From NCBI RefSeq assembly GCF_000276665.1, contig NW_004955475.1:294872-358871 (forward strand): a stretch of DNA of 64,000 nt, read 5' to 3'. The notes beneath the pieces were generated by a model. That model ran no database searches. It had not been told where the DNA came from and saw only the letters and a program-made list of their open reading frames with translations. The translations under genes were made by a program, and so were the position numbers. Below, piece by piece: positions 44,033 to 56,998 of this stretch; the first letter of the stretch is position 1, and every line of letters begins with the position of its first letter. The DNA comes from Chinchilla lanigera. Lineage: Eukaryota > Chordata > Mammalia > Rodentia > Chinchillidae.

Positions 44033-44147
44033 GTTGCCATGGGGACGTCCCTGGCTCTGTGGGTGTCAGTGGCTCTCCCACCTCTTCCCTCCTTCCCTAG
44101 CAACAGGCCACCTCCTCCAGCTCTCATCCTTGCGTGCCTAGCAACCC
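44033..44147. promoter_or_regulatory. three candidate RFX X-box sites
   Basis: gttgccatggggac at 44033-44046, ccctagcaacagg near 44096-44108 and tgcctagcaacccc near 44134-44147 contain full or half RFX motifs (GTTGCC or its partner RGCAAC) within 115 bp. Binding is inferred. Confidence 0.35.
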
Positions 44148-44796
44148 CAGGCTGATCCCCAGGGTGCCCAAGTTCCATCCTGACCCTCTCTCCCAGCAGT
44201 GTGTAGAGGCCTGGGCTCACTCATCTCCTGGTGAGAGGATCGATCAGGCTCCTCTCACTTCTGTCTGTTCAAGTTCCACACTTCTGCACATTTTTGAAGT
44301 TTGGCTCTACGGCATCTGACTGCAGATTTTGTTAGCGGAGGGCAGAGGACATTACAATCTGTTGAGCCACCATTTTGTCGGAAGCATTGTTTTAAGTTTC
44401 CTCCTCAACTCAAAAGTGAGAACTATTGTTGCCATTTTACCAAAGAAAAACTAAGGACCCGAGAAGTTAAGTGACTGCAAAGAGTAAACAGCTAGGAAGC
44501 AGGCTCTACTGATAACTTTGTGACCTTGAGCCATGACCACCCTTTCTTTGGACCTTGGCTTACGGTGCCTTTAGGTCTGACAACTTGTCATGGATCTACA
44601 GAATTCCAGGCACCTACCTCTGCCCACAGCCCTCCCCCATCACCAGCTGCTCAGCTTTAATTAGACTGCACACTTCCTCTGGCACCCGAAAGTTAGAAGC
44701 CATCAGGCCTGGGCCCTGCCACTCCCTGCTGCTCAGTTTTCACAACAGCGGAGGCCTAGTCCCTCTCCTTAGTATTTCTTCTACGCACCTAACCAA

Positions 44797-44798
<2 letters not shown>

Positions 44799-44831
<33 letters not shown>
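44799..44831 (+). repeat. (CA)n microsatellite
   Basis: A 33-base CA tract. Confidence 0.98.
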
Positions 44832-44834
<3 letters not shown>

Positions 44835-46440
44835 TGTTTATGGGGTGAGGAAACTGGGGTTCTAAAGCACAAACAGATCTGTGCAGTCATGTAACTACAC
44901 TGGAAAACAACCCCGTTAAAAACAAAGTCCTGATCTTCTAAAGTTTCTGTCCTTTTTTATACCGCAGAGCTTAGCTTCTCCACCTTTCCTCAGCTCCCCA
45001 TTAGTGACGGAAGGTGTCTGTGACGCAGCCCTGACCAGCATGCGGAACTGCTCTTCAGTTTGAGCTCAACCCACTGTTCCCTGTTTTTAAAACCCACCCC
45101 TCACTTTCCTACACATGCAGACGCCACGTCTAGGGATGCCCTTCTCATACGAAGTCAGACCTGCACAGCCCTGTTCAAACACTGCCTCACCCTAACTGGA
45201 GTGGACCGGAGAATTTACACATAGGGCCTGAGAACGTTCTCAGAGGGCGCCATCTAGTAATGGTTCCACGTTAAAAGCTCTGCCCACCACGTTTGCAAGA
45301 TCTTGCCTCACTTGTGCTATGCTTTCGGCCTTTCTCGTAGCCCAAGTTTGACCCTTACTTCTCTGCCGCTGAATCCTCAAGGCTCCTACAGCCTCTTTGA
45401 CTGGGGGCCAGATGACGGTCAGGAAGCAAGTTTGAATAAAATCAACACTGGCTTTAGAACCAAAGAGTCCGGGGTATGAATCAGAGAGATGCCACCCTGC
45501 CCACTGCTCTTCCCTAGGACAAGAACTGACCCTCTTAGGACTTCCTTTCCCTCATCTGTAAATCAGGGATCATAATCCAGGCCTAATATGTTTGCCGTGA
45601 GCATTAAATAAGATCATACTCAGAGCTCTTAGAATGTGAGGAATCAATGATAATTGCTATGATTACTAATATTAGGATGAGGATGAGGATGATTATTACT
45701 ATCTTCAAGGCTTTAAGAGCTCCCTTGCTGACAGTGTGAGCGGGGCTCTAGGCTTGTTGCCAGAGAGACCTGGTTTGAATTCTGGCTCAGCCATATATTA
45801 GTTGCGTGGCTGTAGGTAAAACCCATAACCATACTGAGCCTTAGTTTCCTCAACTGTAAAACGATGATGATAAGGCCAGCCCAGGTTCCACCTACAGTGT
45901 CACCGGGAGGAGCAAATAAAAGAAAGTCCCTGACAACTTCTCTAAGTTGTAAAGGCCCAACATATGGCATCATATGACTTATGATTATGGTCATTATTAA
46001 GTATCCTGTGCTATAGGGCCCAAGAACTCCCTGATGGGAGAGGTGAGAACTAGAAATGCCTTCAGTCTGGGTCCTTAACAAGTAGCAGGCACATCATTAG
46101 GGCTGCCTGCAGGGGCTCTAGGCTCAGGGTCAACCCAGGTTGCCTTTCTCCAAACCCACAGTGGGACATGAGATCCGTGTCCTTTGCTAAACAAGTACTT
46201 TCTGAAGTGCTAGGACAAGCTGTGCTTGTGCCATGCTCCTTGGCCGCATGCTGGGACTAATTATGTCTCATCATACACCCCTGCCCGGCACTGGGGCTGA
46301 CTCTGTCCATCACACTCCCCTGGCTTAACACCGGCCTCAGTGTGCACCCAGCCCGCAGCCCTGACCTTGGCTCTGGGCATCAGTGTGTTCACACCAGATC
46401 CCGTTACACAGGCTAGCACAGAATGTGTCTCATTATACAC

Positions 46441-46655
46441 CTTTTTTTCCTTTTTTCTGAAGCACTAGAGATTGAACCCACCAGAGCTTCACTCATGCAT
46501 GCTAAGCAAGGGCTCTGTCACTGAGCTATATCTCCAGTCCTGTTTAGTTTTTGAGATAGGGTCTCACTAAGTTGCCCAGGCTGCACTCAAACTTGCTATC
46601 CCCCCGCCTTGGCCTCCCAGGCAGCTGGGATTACAGGTACGTGCCAACCATACTA
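46441..46655 (-). mobile_element. B1-dID composite SINE
   Basis: On the minus strand a B1 part (46640-46545) is followed by an ID part (46535-46460) and a T-rich (+ strand) tail. Confidence 0.7.
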
Positions 46656-47713
46656 TATTATATTCCTCTCTGTGCTGGCATCCTCTGCCCCCAGCCCGCC
46701 TCCGCTGTCTAGGACAGGACCTGTGCTGCTGCATATGGTTAGGCAAGCTATGGACCACTCAAGAGGGCACAAACAAGGGCTGACGCCCTACCTGAGCTAT
46801 GCTCACCGAGCTAGGAAGCCTGGTAAGCATGGCCCAGGGGAAAAGGAAAATTTTTCCAGTTGATTCATTCAGAAAGGGTGCCCTTGAAAGGGGGGACTTT
46901 TTTCCTACTCTTCACAAAGATGCCAGCTATATACACTTGCGGCAGCCTCGGCTGGGACTGACTGTCCTCATTCTGTGCCTCTGCTGTCCAGGCCCATCCC
47001 ATAGTCCCAGCCTGGACACTAAGTCTGACTGGGCCCGACCCTGAGTCTCTCATCATTTCTATGTAACCCTTATACTTGACCCTTCTGCCCTCATGAGGCT
47101 CCTGGTGGGTGAGAGCCAGAGCTCTCATCTCTGCTCTAGTTTTAGCCCTGCCTCCCCCAAGTGGCTGATCAATCATGCCTTTAAAACTTACTCAACCTTC
47201 TAAATTTTTAAACCAAGCACATAAGAAAAACATTTATCAGCATCATGTATATTTCTAATGTCTAGAATATGTCACATCCAAAGTCCATCCAAATTCTATT
47301 TCTCAGGGCTGGCACAGTTTAGTGTAGAACAAGAACACCAGCCAAGAAAGCCCAGCATCCACTGTTCTCTCTCTCCGGGGAGAAGGTGGAAAAGGTCCTG
47401 GGTCCAGAGCTGACCTCTCAGGAGACAGGCTTTCCCGTCTGGCCAGCTCCTAGGAGCCCCTGTGGCGTCCAGTTAAATCCCTGAGTCAGCTAGGGCCAGA
47501 AAGACTGAAGAACAACCTTCAGCCCCTACCACATCTGCCACATTCACCCTGCTGCCCCCACTCCACTCCGTAACCACCCGACACCAAGGGGCAAGGACCC
47601 GTGAAATCGGTCCCTATCCCTCCCTGTTCATGGATCCCAAAGTAACAAACCAGAGACTCCCACCCAGGCCCTGCCCCATCTCTTAATGACCACTAAAGAA
47701 AAGAGGTACTGAC
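46656..47713 (-). other. intron 2 just downstream of the microexon
   Basis: No repeat or exon recognised. This is the last 1 kb before the 30-nt exon, seen from the low-coordinate side. Confidence 0.7.
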
Positions 47714-47743
47714 CTGACTGTTCTGGAGTTCTCACCATCAGAT
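47714..47743 (-). CDS. IQSEC2: IQSEC2 30-nt microexon (exon 2 of the long isoform)
   Basis: The exon is A, then nine codons SDGENSRTV, then AG that forms Ser with exon 3. On the minus strand it is preceded by a T-run and CTCTGTTTCCCTTCCAG and followed by GTCAGT. As I recall, the human protein has the same residues immediately before the exon 3 sequence, which supports it as real although it is too short for gene finders. Its length is a multiple of three and both junctions are in phase 2, so skipping keeps the frame. The encoded SRTVS contains an R-x-x-S arrangement that basophilic kinases or 14-3-3 proteins could recognise (inference). Confidence 0.9.
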
Positions 47744-49222
47744 CTGGAAGGGAAACAGAGAAAAAAAAACAACACAGTCAGAATATGCTGTCTTACTCCT
47801 TTTTCCTGCCCTACACAGCGGCCTTGAGCCCTGATGTACACCATGACAGTGACAGGAAGGGTATTTCATTCTTGCAGGGGGAACAGCAAGCGCAAAGGCT
47901 GTGAGATGGTGAGTCCCTCGACAGCTCAAGGAGCAGAGGAGGGCAGGGTTCCTGGGGCAGAGTGAGCAGCGGAAGGACAGTTAGACGCGAGGTCAAAGAG
48001 GTACCAGCGGGGCCTAATGGGGCACAGTGAGGAGTGTGGCTCTCTCCGGAGTGACCCAAGAAATAGCCAGCAGCTGTGGGAAGGGGCAAAGCCTGAGCTT
48101 TAAACGCAGAGAGACCTAAGCTCAGATATCAGTTCTAACATCCACCAGCCCCGTGACCTGAAGAAGTCATTTCACCTGTGTGGGTCTGAGCCTCAGTCTC
48201 TCCAGTTGTGACATGAGGCCAGTCCTTGCAGAGCTGTTGGGATGATTAAGCCCTTTGGAACCCAGTCAACAAATACCAGGTATTATTAACAACATAGAAG
48301 AGGCTTTGCCAATTACCTCGTCCAACCTACTTATTTTCCAGATGAAGAAGATGAAGCTGAGAGGGTAAATGAGTCAGCTGCTGGGCCCCCTTCTACTATG
48401 TGAGTCTGCCTTCTTCATCGTGAGGCTCTTCAGAGGGAAAGGGAGGGCAAGAGCAGAGAGTGGACTGGAGACAGCTCTGAGCGACGTGACGAAATGAGTG
48501 AAATATGAACCACTCTCCTCCCCTCTGGCTGCTCTTCCCTGGGAAAAACATCTAAGTGCTGTGTGTGTACACCCGTGCATGTGTCCACGTGCTGGTGTGT
48601 ATGCACATGCACTTGGGTAAGGAAGCTTAGGACAGAGGAACTGATACGTTGGGGGCAGGCAAGGGGAAGAAGGCGGGCCAGGGACCTTAGAAGTGGGAGA
48701 GTATGGGAAGCAGCTTCCTCTTTCCCCTGGGTGTCTTCTTCCTCCCTCTTCACCCTAGACTTCTCCCAGGCTGGCTGTAAAGGACACAAAGATGAACACA
48801 TTGTACGTTCCGCTCTGTCCTTGGCTATGAGAGCCAAGATGTTATCTTAGTGGCAAGAGGGTCAATCTATATCTACTCTGAGTGCCAAATGACAAAGGAA
48901 CACACAGGGAGGGGAGGTGGAGCTCAAGAGAGAACTATTTGTTCAAAGAGAGGAGGTCCCAAAATCAAAGTGGGACAGGTAAGTGACAGGGTGATGGGTG
49001 AGTACAGCACATCTAATTCAACAGCTGATTAGCCACATAATCCTGGGGAAGTCACCTCACCATGTGGAATCTGTTTTTTCACTTGTAAAAGGAGCAGGGG
49101 TGAGGGCATTGGCATGAATCCTTCCCTTTCTGGTGTGGCTTTTCGGCACATGATACGTGCTCAATTTAGGACAGGGGTACCAACCTTTAGCATTTTCAGT
49201 CTCCTAAAGGAACAGAAGACCA

Positions 49223-49307
49223 GGGCTGGGGATATAGCTCAGCAGCTCAAGTCCCTGACTAGCAAGCACAAGGTCATGTGTTCGATTCCCAGTACCCCCA
49301 AAAAATA
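49223..49307 (+). mobile_element. young ID SINE with 17-bp target-site duplication
   Basis: Plus-oriented ID (gggctggggatatagctcag, gttcgattcccagtaccc) between perfect copies of aaaggaacagaagacca at 49206-49222 and 49308-49324. Confidence 0.92.
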
Positions 49308-50245
49308 AAAGGAACAGAAGACCAAGTTACAAAGCACCTTAGTACATTTATTAAAGCTTTCTATGTCACTATGCAGCACTAAAATTGCTTCTGAGGCCTG
49401 GCTCAATTATTTGCAGGAGCAGGTCTAAGGGGCCTAACTTTGAGGATTCCCCACTCCCTACAGAATGGAGGCCAAGCTACTCAGCCTCTCTCCCATACAC
49501 CAGCCCTTCACCCTGGGCAGGCTGGTCTCCTCACTACTCACCCAGCCACCCCCAAACCCAGAACACACTGATTGAGTGTATTGTATCCCAGGCCCTGACC
49601 TGGCAAGATAACTTCATAAGAAGTTTACAGACTGGGCACTTGCCACGTCTACTTATATAATATGTAGATATATAATCACTTTCATCATCATCATCACCAC
49701 CATGAACAGTCACTGAGCACATACTATGTACTATGTATCAGGCAGGATGTTAGGTTCCCTTCATACATTATCTCCTTTGATCCTGCAAAATCAGAATTAG
49801 TCATCCAATTTTATGATGATGAAACTGAGGCTCAGAGAGGTTGGAACAACTTGCTTAAGGACACACAAGTAGAGGAGCTTGTAGTGAACCTCAAAGTTCA
49901 GGCTCTCACCACACCATGCAGCACTATACCAGTCGCTCAGTGCTGGCCTCATCCGTGCTGTTAGAGTGAGTTCCCTCAGCTTCACTCACCAATATCAAGC
50001 CAGAGGTACTGACAGACCCTTCTTTTCTGCTCTTTCTTCTGCGATTCCCAGATAGGTACTTCTTCCCACAGCACATTTCTATATGATATCTTACAGTCCT
50101 CAAGATGCCAGTGAAGGGGGAAAGAGCTTCAAGCCATGGTTCAGAATGTATTAGTCAATTCTCATTATCAACCGCTTCTTACTAGTTTGAATGGATAATG
50201 CATCTTATGACCCTCAGTGTAGGAGTATGCCATAACCTCAGGGAT

Positions 50246-50336
50246 CTATCACTTTTTTGTGGCACTAAGCATGGAATTCAGGGCCTCATGCAAGCTAGGC
50301 AAGTGCTCTATCACTGAGCAATACTCCCTGCCTGAT
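50246..50336 (-). mobile_element. ID SINE
   Basis: Minus-oriented, diverged ID (gtggcactaagcatggaatt, gctctatcactgagcaatac). Confidence 0.75.
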
Positions 50337-51069
50337 CTATCACTCTTTATGCATTTAGAAATGATGTATAGACAATAATCATTAATGCAGTGCTATCTTA
50401 TACTTCTTTATGGGGTGATCCCTGCCCAATGGTCAACCTAACTCTACTTCATGGAGCTTGGCCAACATTCTTCTGGGAGGCCATACACACTGGTAGAAAG
50501 AAGCTAGGTTCTATTAAGGCTCATTCCTTAACGGGCAGTGTGAACTTGGACAAGTCACCTCTCTCTGGACCTTGGTTCTTCATCTATAAAATGATGGGGC
50601 CATGTTAGTTAAATTCCAAGCAATCTTCAGGCCTTAAAATATTTAGTGTTTTCAGAAACCCAAAGTTTATCTCTTTTTATCTCCTAGATTCATCTGTACA
50701 CGTGTAGAAGAAAAGACCCAGCAACCAGACTCCTCCCACCCCGTCATCCGCATCAGTATGAGATCAGTTTCTCCTGTTCTTCCCCTCAACCTTCTCTTAA
50801 CAAAAGGCCACTTAGGACGCAGAGATTCTCAAAAGATTTGGTTATGCCAATTCCCATCATCAGTAGTGATGCTCAAAAAAAAAAAAAACCTGATTATATT
50901 TTGTGGACCAAAAACTTGGGAATGTAGTCTAAAGATTTTGATGTTGCAGTTCCCAGGTATAAGAGGCAAGCTGGGAGGTGGGAAAGTAAATGAAAGAATA
51001 TCAAAACTTCCTGAACCTTTTGTGGGACTTATAGAAACAACACAGCAGAATGACTGCAAGGAGTGGAGG

Positions 51070-51260
51070 CCCAAGCTGGGCGTGGTCGTACACATCTCTA
51101 ATCCCAGCACGCTAGTGAATGGACAGGAAATTTGCAAGTTCAAACCCAGCCCGGACAACTTAGCAAAAAGACCCTTTCTCAAAATAAAAAATAAAAGAGC
51201 TGAGGAGGAAGGTCAGTGTGAAGGCCTTGGGTCAATCCCCAGTACCACAAAGAGAAAAAA
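51070..51260 (+). mobile_element. B1-dID composite SINE
   Basis: A plus-oriented B1 part (gctgggcgtggtcgtacaca) is followed by an A-rich linker and an ID-like right half (ccttgggtcaatccccagta). A purine-rich tract extends from its tail to about 51340. Confidence 0.7.
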
Positions 51261-51626
51261 AGGGAGGGCGGGAAAAGGACTGGGAAAGGAAGGAAAAGAA
51301 GGGAGGGAAAGGCAGGGGAGGGGAGGGGAGGGGAGGGAAGGATGGGGGCCCTTGAGTTGCCACAACTGGAGTTTTCAGCCCTTGCTTCAGAGCTGGATTC
51401 CCTGCCTCCTGTTTTGATCCTCCAAGCCATGTATAACCATATAAGCAGTAACTGAGGGAACAATATGGTGTCTCCCCAAGAACTTGGAATTAGATACGTA
51501 AAATTGTTCTCTGAAAGCTAAACTAATTGAACAACACAGAATGCATCAGAAATGAGATATGCAGAGTTCCTTGACTTATCCTCAAGCCAGTATTTGAGTA
51601 ATATTTCTAAAAGATCATGTGTCCAA

Positions 51627-51708
51627 GGCCGAGGGTATAGCTCAGTGGTAGAGCACTTGTCTACCATGCACAAGGCTCTGGGTTTCATCCCCAGCACTGT
51701 ATACAAAT
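51627..51708 (+). mobile_element. ID SINE
   Basis: Plus-oriented ID (gagggtatagctcagtggta, ctgggtttcatccccagcac). Confidence 0.85.
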
Positions 51709-52585
51709 AATCATACATACATACTACATACATACCTACAAAGAAGTCGGAAGCAGAGTTTTTTAAGAAATTAGACTTGAAACTTGAAGGGCAATGGTGA
51801 CCAGGGCTCCTCACAGGAGTTTCCTGAACGAAAAACAGGTTCCCTGGCCCACGAACCGTACAGATCTCTCTAAAAACTGAGAATTAGCCCTGGGGCAGCC
51901 AGGTACCTTCCCTCCCCAAAGTCATTTTGTCTAACTGCAAGTGTTTTCAATGGACAAACTCCTTGCTCACACTGACTGCTACAGGACCATTCTAAAGCAC
52001 ACATCAGTTGATATGGTTCCATGCTTTGAACATTTTAATAATTTCCCCCATGGAACTTCCCACTGATCAAGCCCTGCCTCTCTAAAGCTCTAAATCTCAC
52101 GCTGCCCTCTCGCCTACCTTTTGAATACATCTAGTATTTGCTACCTGGAATGTGCTTGCCCGTCTTTATGTTTTTAAAATGATTTTTAACTTTATTGAAT
52201 ACATGAACATTTTTAAAAGCTCAAATTGTGAAAGGCTCTTAACACAAATAACAGTCTCTTTTTCAAGTTTTAGTCTTTCTTTTTTTCTAAATTGACTTTC
52301 AGATTTCTACAGTATAGGGTTATATCACTAATCTATTTTCGGCATAGTCTTGTGAATCCTTTTTAAATTTTGTTACAAAAGTGATACGTGTCTATAGGTA
52401 ACGCAACTTTTATTAGTTACCAAAGTGATAACAAAAAACACAAATTCTTTGCTCTATTCCTCCTCACCCCCAACTCTTATTCTCAAAGGCAATCCCTTTT
52501 CAACCCTTTTCACTGATTTTCAGTATTTGCCTTTGTTTCTAAAGAACACATTGAATGCATCCTTCTATTTCTTGATTTTGCTTTT

Positions 52586-52728
52586 CGTTTTTTTGAAACA
52601 GGGTCTCACTATGCAGTCCATGCTGGCCTTGAATTATGTAGCCCAGGATGTCCTCAAACTCAGGGCAACTGTCCAGCCTCAGCCTCCCAAGTGCTGGGAT
52701 TATAGGTGAGCACCACCATAACCAGCCA
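52586..52728 (-). mobile_element. B1 SINE
   Basis: Minus-oriented B1 (gaaacagggtctcactatgc, caagtgctgggattataggt). Confidence 0.85.
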
Positions 52729-53482
52729 GTTTTCTATATCATGTTCTGAATTCCTACTATCCTGTAAGAGGATACCTCTCTTATACTCCCATCTCTGTGG
52801 ATATTTAACATCTCTTTTACATGCGTTACTGTGCAGTGACCACTTCCGTTCATTCTAGCTGTTACACAGGTATACACGTGCCCTCCTCTTATTCCTACCC
52901 AAAAGTGGTGGTTACACGATAATGACTGCATGGATACTAATACTGTACTGGCTGAGTATCCTTTATCTGAACTGCTTGAGAGCAGAAATATGTTGAATTT
53001 CTATGTTTTTACATTTTAGAATATTTGTATATACATAATGACACATTGGGGTTGGGACCCAAATCTAAACATGAGATTCCCTTATGTAGTATTTACATCT
53101 TATACACATAGCCTGAAGGTGATTTTAGACAGTCTTTTTAAATAACTTTATGCAAGAAACAATTTCATGCTGTGGAATTTTCCACTTGTGGCATCACGTC
53201 AGCAAAGTTTTAGATCTGGGTACATTTTAAATGTCAGATTTGTGAATTAGGGTCAACCTGGAATGAATAAATCATATCATATATAATTGCATTTCCTTTC
53301 TGATATGACTTTTTTCTTTTGTAGTGCTGGGGATTGTAACTCTTTATTCTCCCTATTATTGACTACTATTTTGCTGCTGTTGTTTGCTTAGTTCTCTTCA
53401 TACAAATCATCAATTTTCTCCTCCCACCCCCAAACTCTGGCAAAAGTACAATTCTCCTCTCAATGCTTTTTCTTCCTCTAAG

Positions 53483-53660
53483 ATCTAGGATTGACTCAAA
53501 GGCCTTTGCACTGAGTTACATCCTCAGTCCTTTTTAAAATTTTGAGACAGAGTCTCAATAAGCTGCTAGATTGTCCAGGCTGAGAAAGAACTTGCAATCC
53601 TCCTGCTTCAGCTTCCCAGAGTGCTGGAATTACATGTGTGAACCACCACGCCCAGCTTCA
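53483..53660 (-). mobile_element. B1-dID composite SINE, diverged
   Basis: On the minus strand a B1 part (53660-53545) leads into an ID-like part (about 53535-53485). Divergence is high. Confidence 0.55.
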
Positions 53661-53899
53661 ATATATTTTGACACATTTCCCCTAGAAATATCTGTCTCCC
53701 TGCTGGAAGGATCTAAACTGGCCGTTCCCTAGGTGTGCCCAGGTGTTGCCCTAAGACATTCTCTCTTCCCATCTTGGAATTCCCTTCACCTCTCTTCTGT
53801 GCTGGATTCCACATTTCCTAGATCCTGTGGCTTTCTCTTCTCAGTTTATATCCCGATTTTGCGGGAGCAGATTCTCCACTGCTTCCTAAGAAAGGTGGT

Positions 53900-54640
53900 G
53901 TAACACAAAAAATCTTTAGATCTTCCATGTCTGATAAATGTCTCTACCATACCCTCACTATTGATTGATAGTTCAACTGAGTATAGACTTCTAAACTGAA
54001 TTCTTTCTCCTCAGAATATTGAGAAAATGGCTCCATTGTTTCCTAGCTTCCACTGTTCCTGTTGAGAAGTCTGAACACCATTCTTTTTCTTTATCCTTTG
54101 TACATTTTTTTTCCTTCCAGAAGCTTTAGGGTCTTCTGTTTAATCCCTGCTAGTATTCTGAAATATCACAGTGGCATGTCTTGGCGTCAGCCTTGGTATC
54201 ATTTATCATGCTGGATAATCAGCAGGAGTTTTTGTTTCCTTCGGTTCTTCAGTATAATATTCTTGTATTATATCTTTGAGAATTTCCTTCCTGCTGTGTC
54301 CTCCATTTTCTATTTCTGGAACTCCTACTGTTTCTGGGTAGAATTCTTCAATCGATCCTCTAATTTTCTCTTCTGTTGTCCTTCTCTTCATCTTGTTAGT
54401 CTGCTTCCTAGGATATCTCCTCACCTTGTATTTGCTAACTGTGCTGACATTTTTATTTTGTGTCTATTTTTAATTTCCCAGGTTTCTTATCCTCACTTGA
54501 TTACTTCTGTTCCTTCTAAGTTCTTTTCTTCTGTGTGTTTGCTCGCTTTTTCCGTGTTTTCCAGGTTGGTGGTCTTCCGCATACAGTTTTAGACTATCTG
54601 ATAATCTCTGGCTACCTAGAATTTGGCTTTTGTTGTTAGT
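53900..54640 (-). mobile_element. old L1M 3'-end-like fragment
   Basis: The plus strand resembles the reverse of an L1M 3' region (tgttgagaagtctgaacacc, ttctggaactcctactgttt, tcgatcctctaattttctct). Assigned from memory; the 176-residue open frame on this stretch has no independent support as a gene. Confidence 0.5.
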
Positions 54641-54650
54641 CTTGGTTTTT

Positions 54651-54872
54651 CTGTGGGGTCTTTGTTTGATCTGAGGATTGAATCCTGGGCCTTGCACAAG
54701 CTAGGCAAGTGCTCTACCACTGACGTATATCCCTGGCCCTTTTAATTTTTTTTTTCTTTTTGGAGACAGGGCCTCACTAAATTTCCTAGTCTGGCCTTGA
54801 ACTTGAATCTTTCTGCCTCAGCCTCCCAAGTAGCTGGGATTAAAAGTATGTATCACCACACCTTGCTTAGAA
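54651..54872 (-). mobile_element. B1 and ID SINE pair (B1-dID type)
   Basis: ID-like (54665-54740) and B1-like (54750-54870) parts, both minus-oriented, separated by a T-run. Confidence 0.65.
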
Positions 54873-55968
54873 CTTTTTAAAAGATCAATTATATTACGGT
54901 TTAGTTTACATAAAATAAAATATGCATAACTTCAGTGTCTTTGGCTGGTGATCCTTAGTGATCAGTTCCCATGTCACTACAGAGCTGCACAGAAGCTTTA
55001 TGTGCTGGGAGAAATTGGATGTGGGTTTCAGTAGGAATTTGCTGAGCTGAAAGCCTATTCTTTTGTTAGGAGACTCCCAAATCTCATTTTTTGGGAGCCT
55101 TTCTCCTGGGGTCTTTCCGTTTCCCCAGAGAAAATTCCTTTGCTTCCTTGGGTGCACCTGACTTTGGTGTCCTGCAAGTAGGGGAATGGAAGGAGGTGAA
55201 CCACGGGTAATGGAACCATTTTAGGTTATGGATCCCTTGGCTTGTAGCCCTGTTTCAATCATCCTCCGCTGCATCCAGGCTCCTCAAGTCCAAAGGCTCT
55301 TCACTTTAATTCTCCGAAGAATCAACTTTCATCTGGAGAGATGGGGCTGGAGGTGCAGGAGTCCTGACAGGATGGGGTTGGTGAAGAACAGACTGTCAAC
55401 ATTCCTCTGTTATGAGGTCCAAAGCACATCCTGCCTTGAGACCCACAGTACCACTGAATCCTGAGCACTGCTGGGATTCACTAAGTGCAACAGTTTACTT
55501 TTGGTCAACATCCCAGACCTACGTGTTTCTAACTTTTTTTTATTCCTCTACTCCTATCTTAGTGGGATTTGGGAAAGCAACTCAGATAAATAAGTTTATT
55601 CAACTCATTATGTTTAAGTGGAAGCTCCCGTTTTTATTCTAGCCAACTCCTATTCATCTTCCAGACTCATTTAGGTACCACCTCCTCCAGGAAACTTATG
55701 TTCATGTCCCTGGGCTGGGTTAGGAGCCCTTCCTCTGTTCTCCCACGGTATCCTTTTCCTGTCTCCACCTCGGCCCTGATCAAACTGTTCTGAAACTGTC
55801 CATTTCCATGTCTGATTCTCTCAGCAGATTGGGAGTTCCTGGCAGTATCAGGGCTGTGTCTCATTCCTGCTTATAACTCCAGCTCTCAGGGTCTGGTTGA
55901 CATAAGTACAGAGTTAACAGGTGGTGATGGAATAAATGAGTGAAGGGATGACTCTAAGAATGGATCAG

Positions 55969-56053
55969 CCGGGCCGGGGATAGAGCTCAGTGGTACAGCA
56001 CCTCCCTGGCAAGCGCAAGCTCCTGAGTTCGAGTCCTGGTACCTCCCCCAAAA
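55969..56053 (+). mobile_element. young ID SINE with 13-bp target-site duplication
   Basis: Plus-oriented ID (ggccggggatagagctcagt, gttcgagtcctggtacctcc) between perfect copies of aagaatggatcag at 55956-55968 and 56054-56066. A second ID fragment and an (AC)n tract (56131-56163) follow. Confidence 0.92.
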
Positions 56054-56129
56054 AAGAATGGATCAGAGGCCTGGGAGTCTATTAATGGTATAGTGTTTGT
56101 CTAGCATACATGAGGCCCTAATTCCTAGC

Positions 56130-56165
<36 letters not shown>

Positions 56166-56259
56166 TCCGACCCTGGTAGAGGGACCATCTAGAAAGGGAA
56201 ATAAACTGGATACAATTGCTCCCATATAAGTTCAGTTCCCTAAAAGCTGTAAATTCCCT

Positions 56260-56640
56260 TCAAGTTGTATGTGCAAGAAAGTCCAATGCAGCATGATTTA
56301 AACCAGTAAAAATATGGGTCCCGCTTCCATGCCCTACCCATGGAGGATGGCTAAGTATATCACGGTATATCAGTTGCCACTAAATACAATGGTAATGAGG
56401 AATATGCAACTATGTGGAGAAATGTGTAAATGAAAAAAGCAAAAAAAAAACCCTCCATGTGCAAAATCATTTCAACTATATAAAAAAATACAGAGAATGA
56501 GAGGAATACAGCAACTGTTCAGAGTAGCGGCCCCTGTGTGTTGTAATTATGAATAATGTTTTTCTCTTTGTTTTCCCAGGATTCCCAAAAATTTTTAATG
56601 GAAGAATGTATTTGATGTACACTTTTAAGCCGCTAAGATG
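56260..56640 (+). mobile_element. L1M ORF2 3' fragment
   Basis: Sense-oriented old L1 (gtccaatgcagcatgattta, ctaaatacaatggtaatgag, aaatcatttcaactatataa). Short and non-coding now. Confidence 0.55.
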
Positions 56641-56913
56641 AAAATAAGTATCCTTAGAGTGCTATGAACAAAATATTGCAAAGAAGGCCCAAGAACTATC
56701 TGCACGTCTGGCAGGGCTTGCTGTAAAGGCTCCTTTCTTCAGTGGCCAAAGATCCCGAAGGCCTAAGCTGATAGCATGCCCTCCATCCCCTTCCTTATAA
56801 AGTAGGACCTAGCTCGGGAAGCCAAAAGATTAGGATCTTGGAGATCAGTTGATTATAAATCACAATAACATGGGCTATACTGAGAAGCAGAGGCCCCTAC
56901 ACCAGGCCGCACT

Positions 56914-56998
56914 CTTTTTTTTTTGTACCAGGACTCGAACTCAGGACCTTGCACTTGCCAGGCAGGCCCTTGTGCCACTGAGCTATATCCCCGGCCCA
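56914..56998 (-). mobile_element. ID SINE with near-perfect target-site duplication
   Basis: Minus-oriented ID (tgtaccaggactcgaactca, tgagctatatccccggccc) flanked by ccaggccgcactctt and tcaggccccactctt. Confidence 0.85.

Larger units (their letters stand above)
41475..46440 (-). other. intron 2, proximal part
   Basis: Plus-oriented MIR copies at about 43040-43270, 43300-43520, 45430-45700 and 45710-45990. A CA/CAC-rich low-complexity stretch lies at 42240-42460. X-box-like motifs at 44033-44147 and a (CA)n tract are listed separately. No exon found. Confidence 0.7.

Noticed and set aside
54062..54592. 176-residue plus-strand open frame
   Set aside because: Lies in an old LINE-like fragment with Phe/Leu/Ser-rich translation; no family features.
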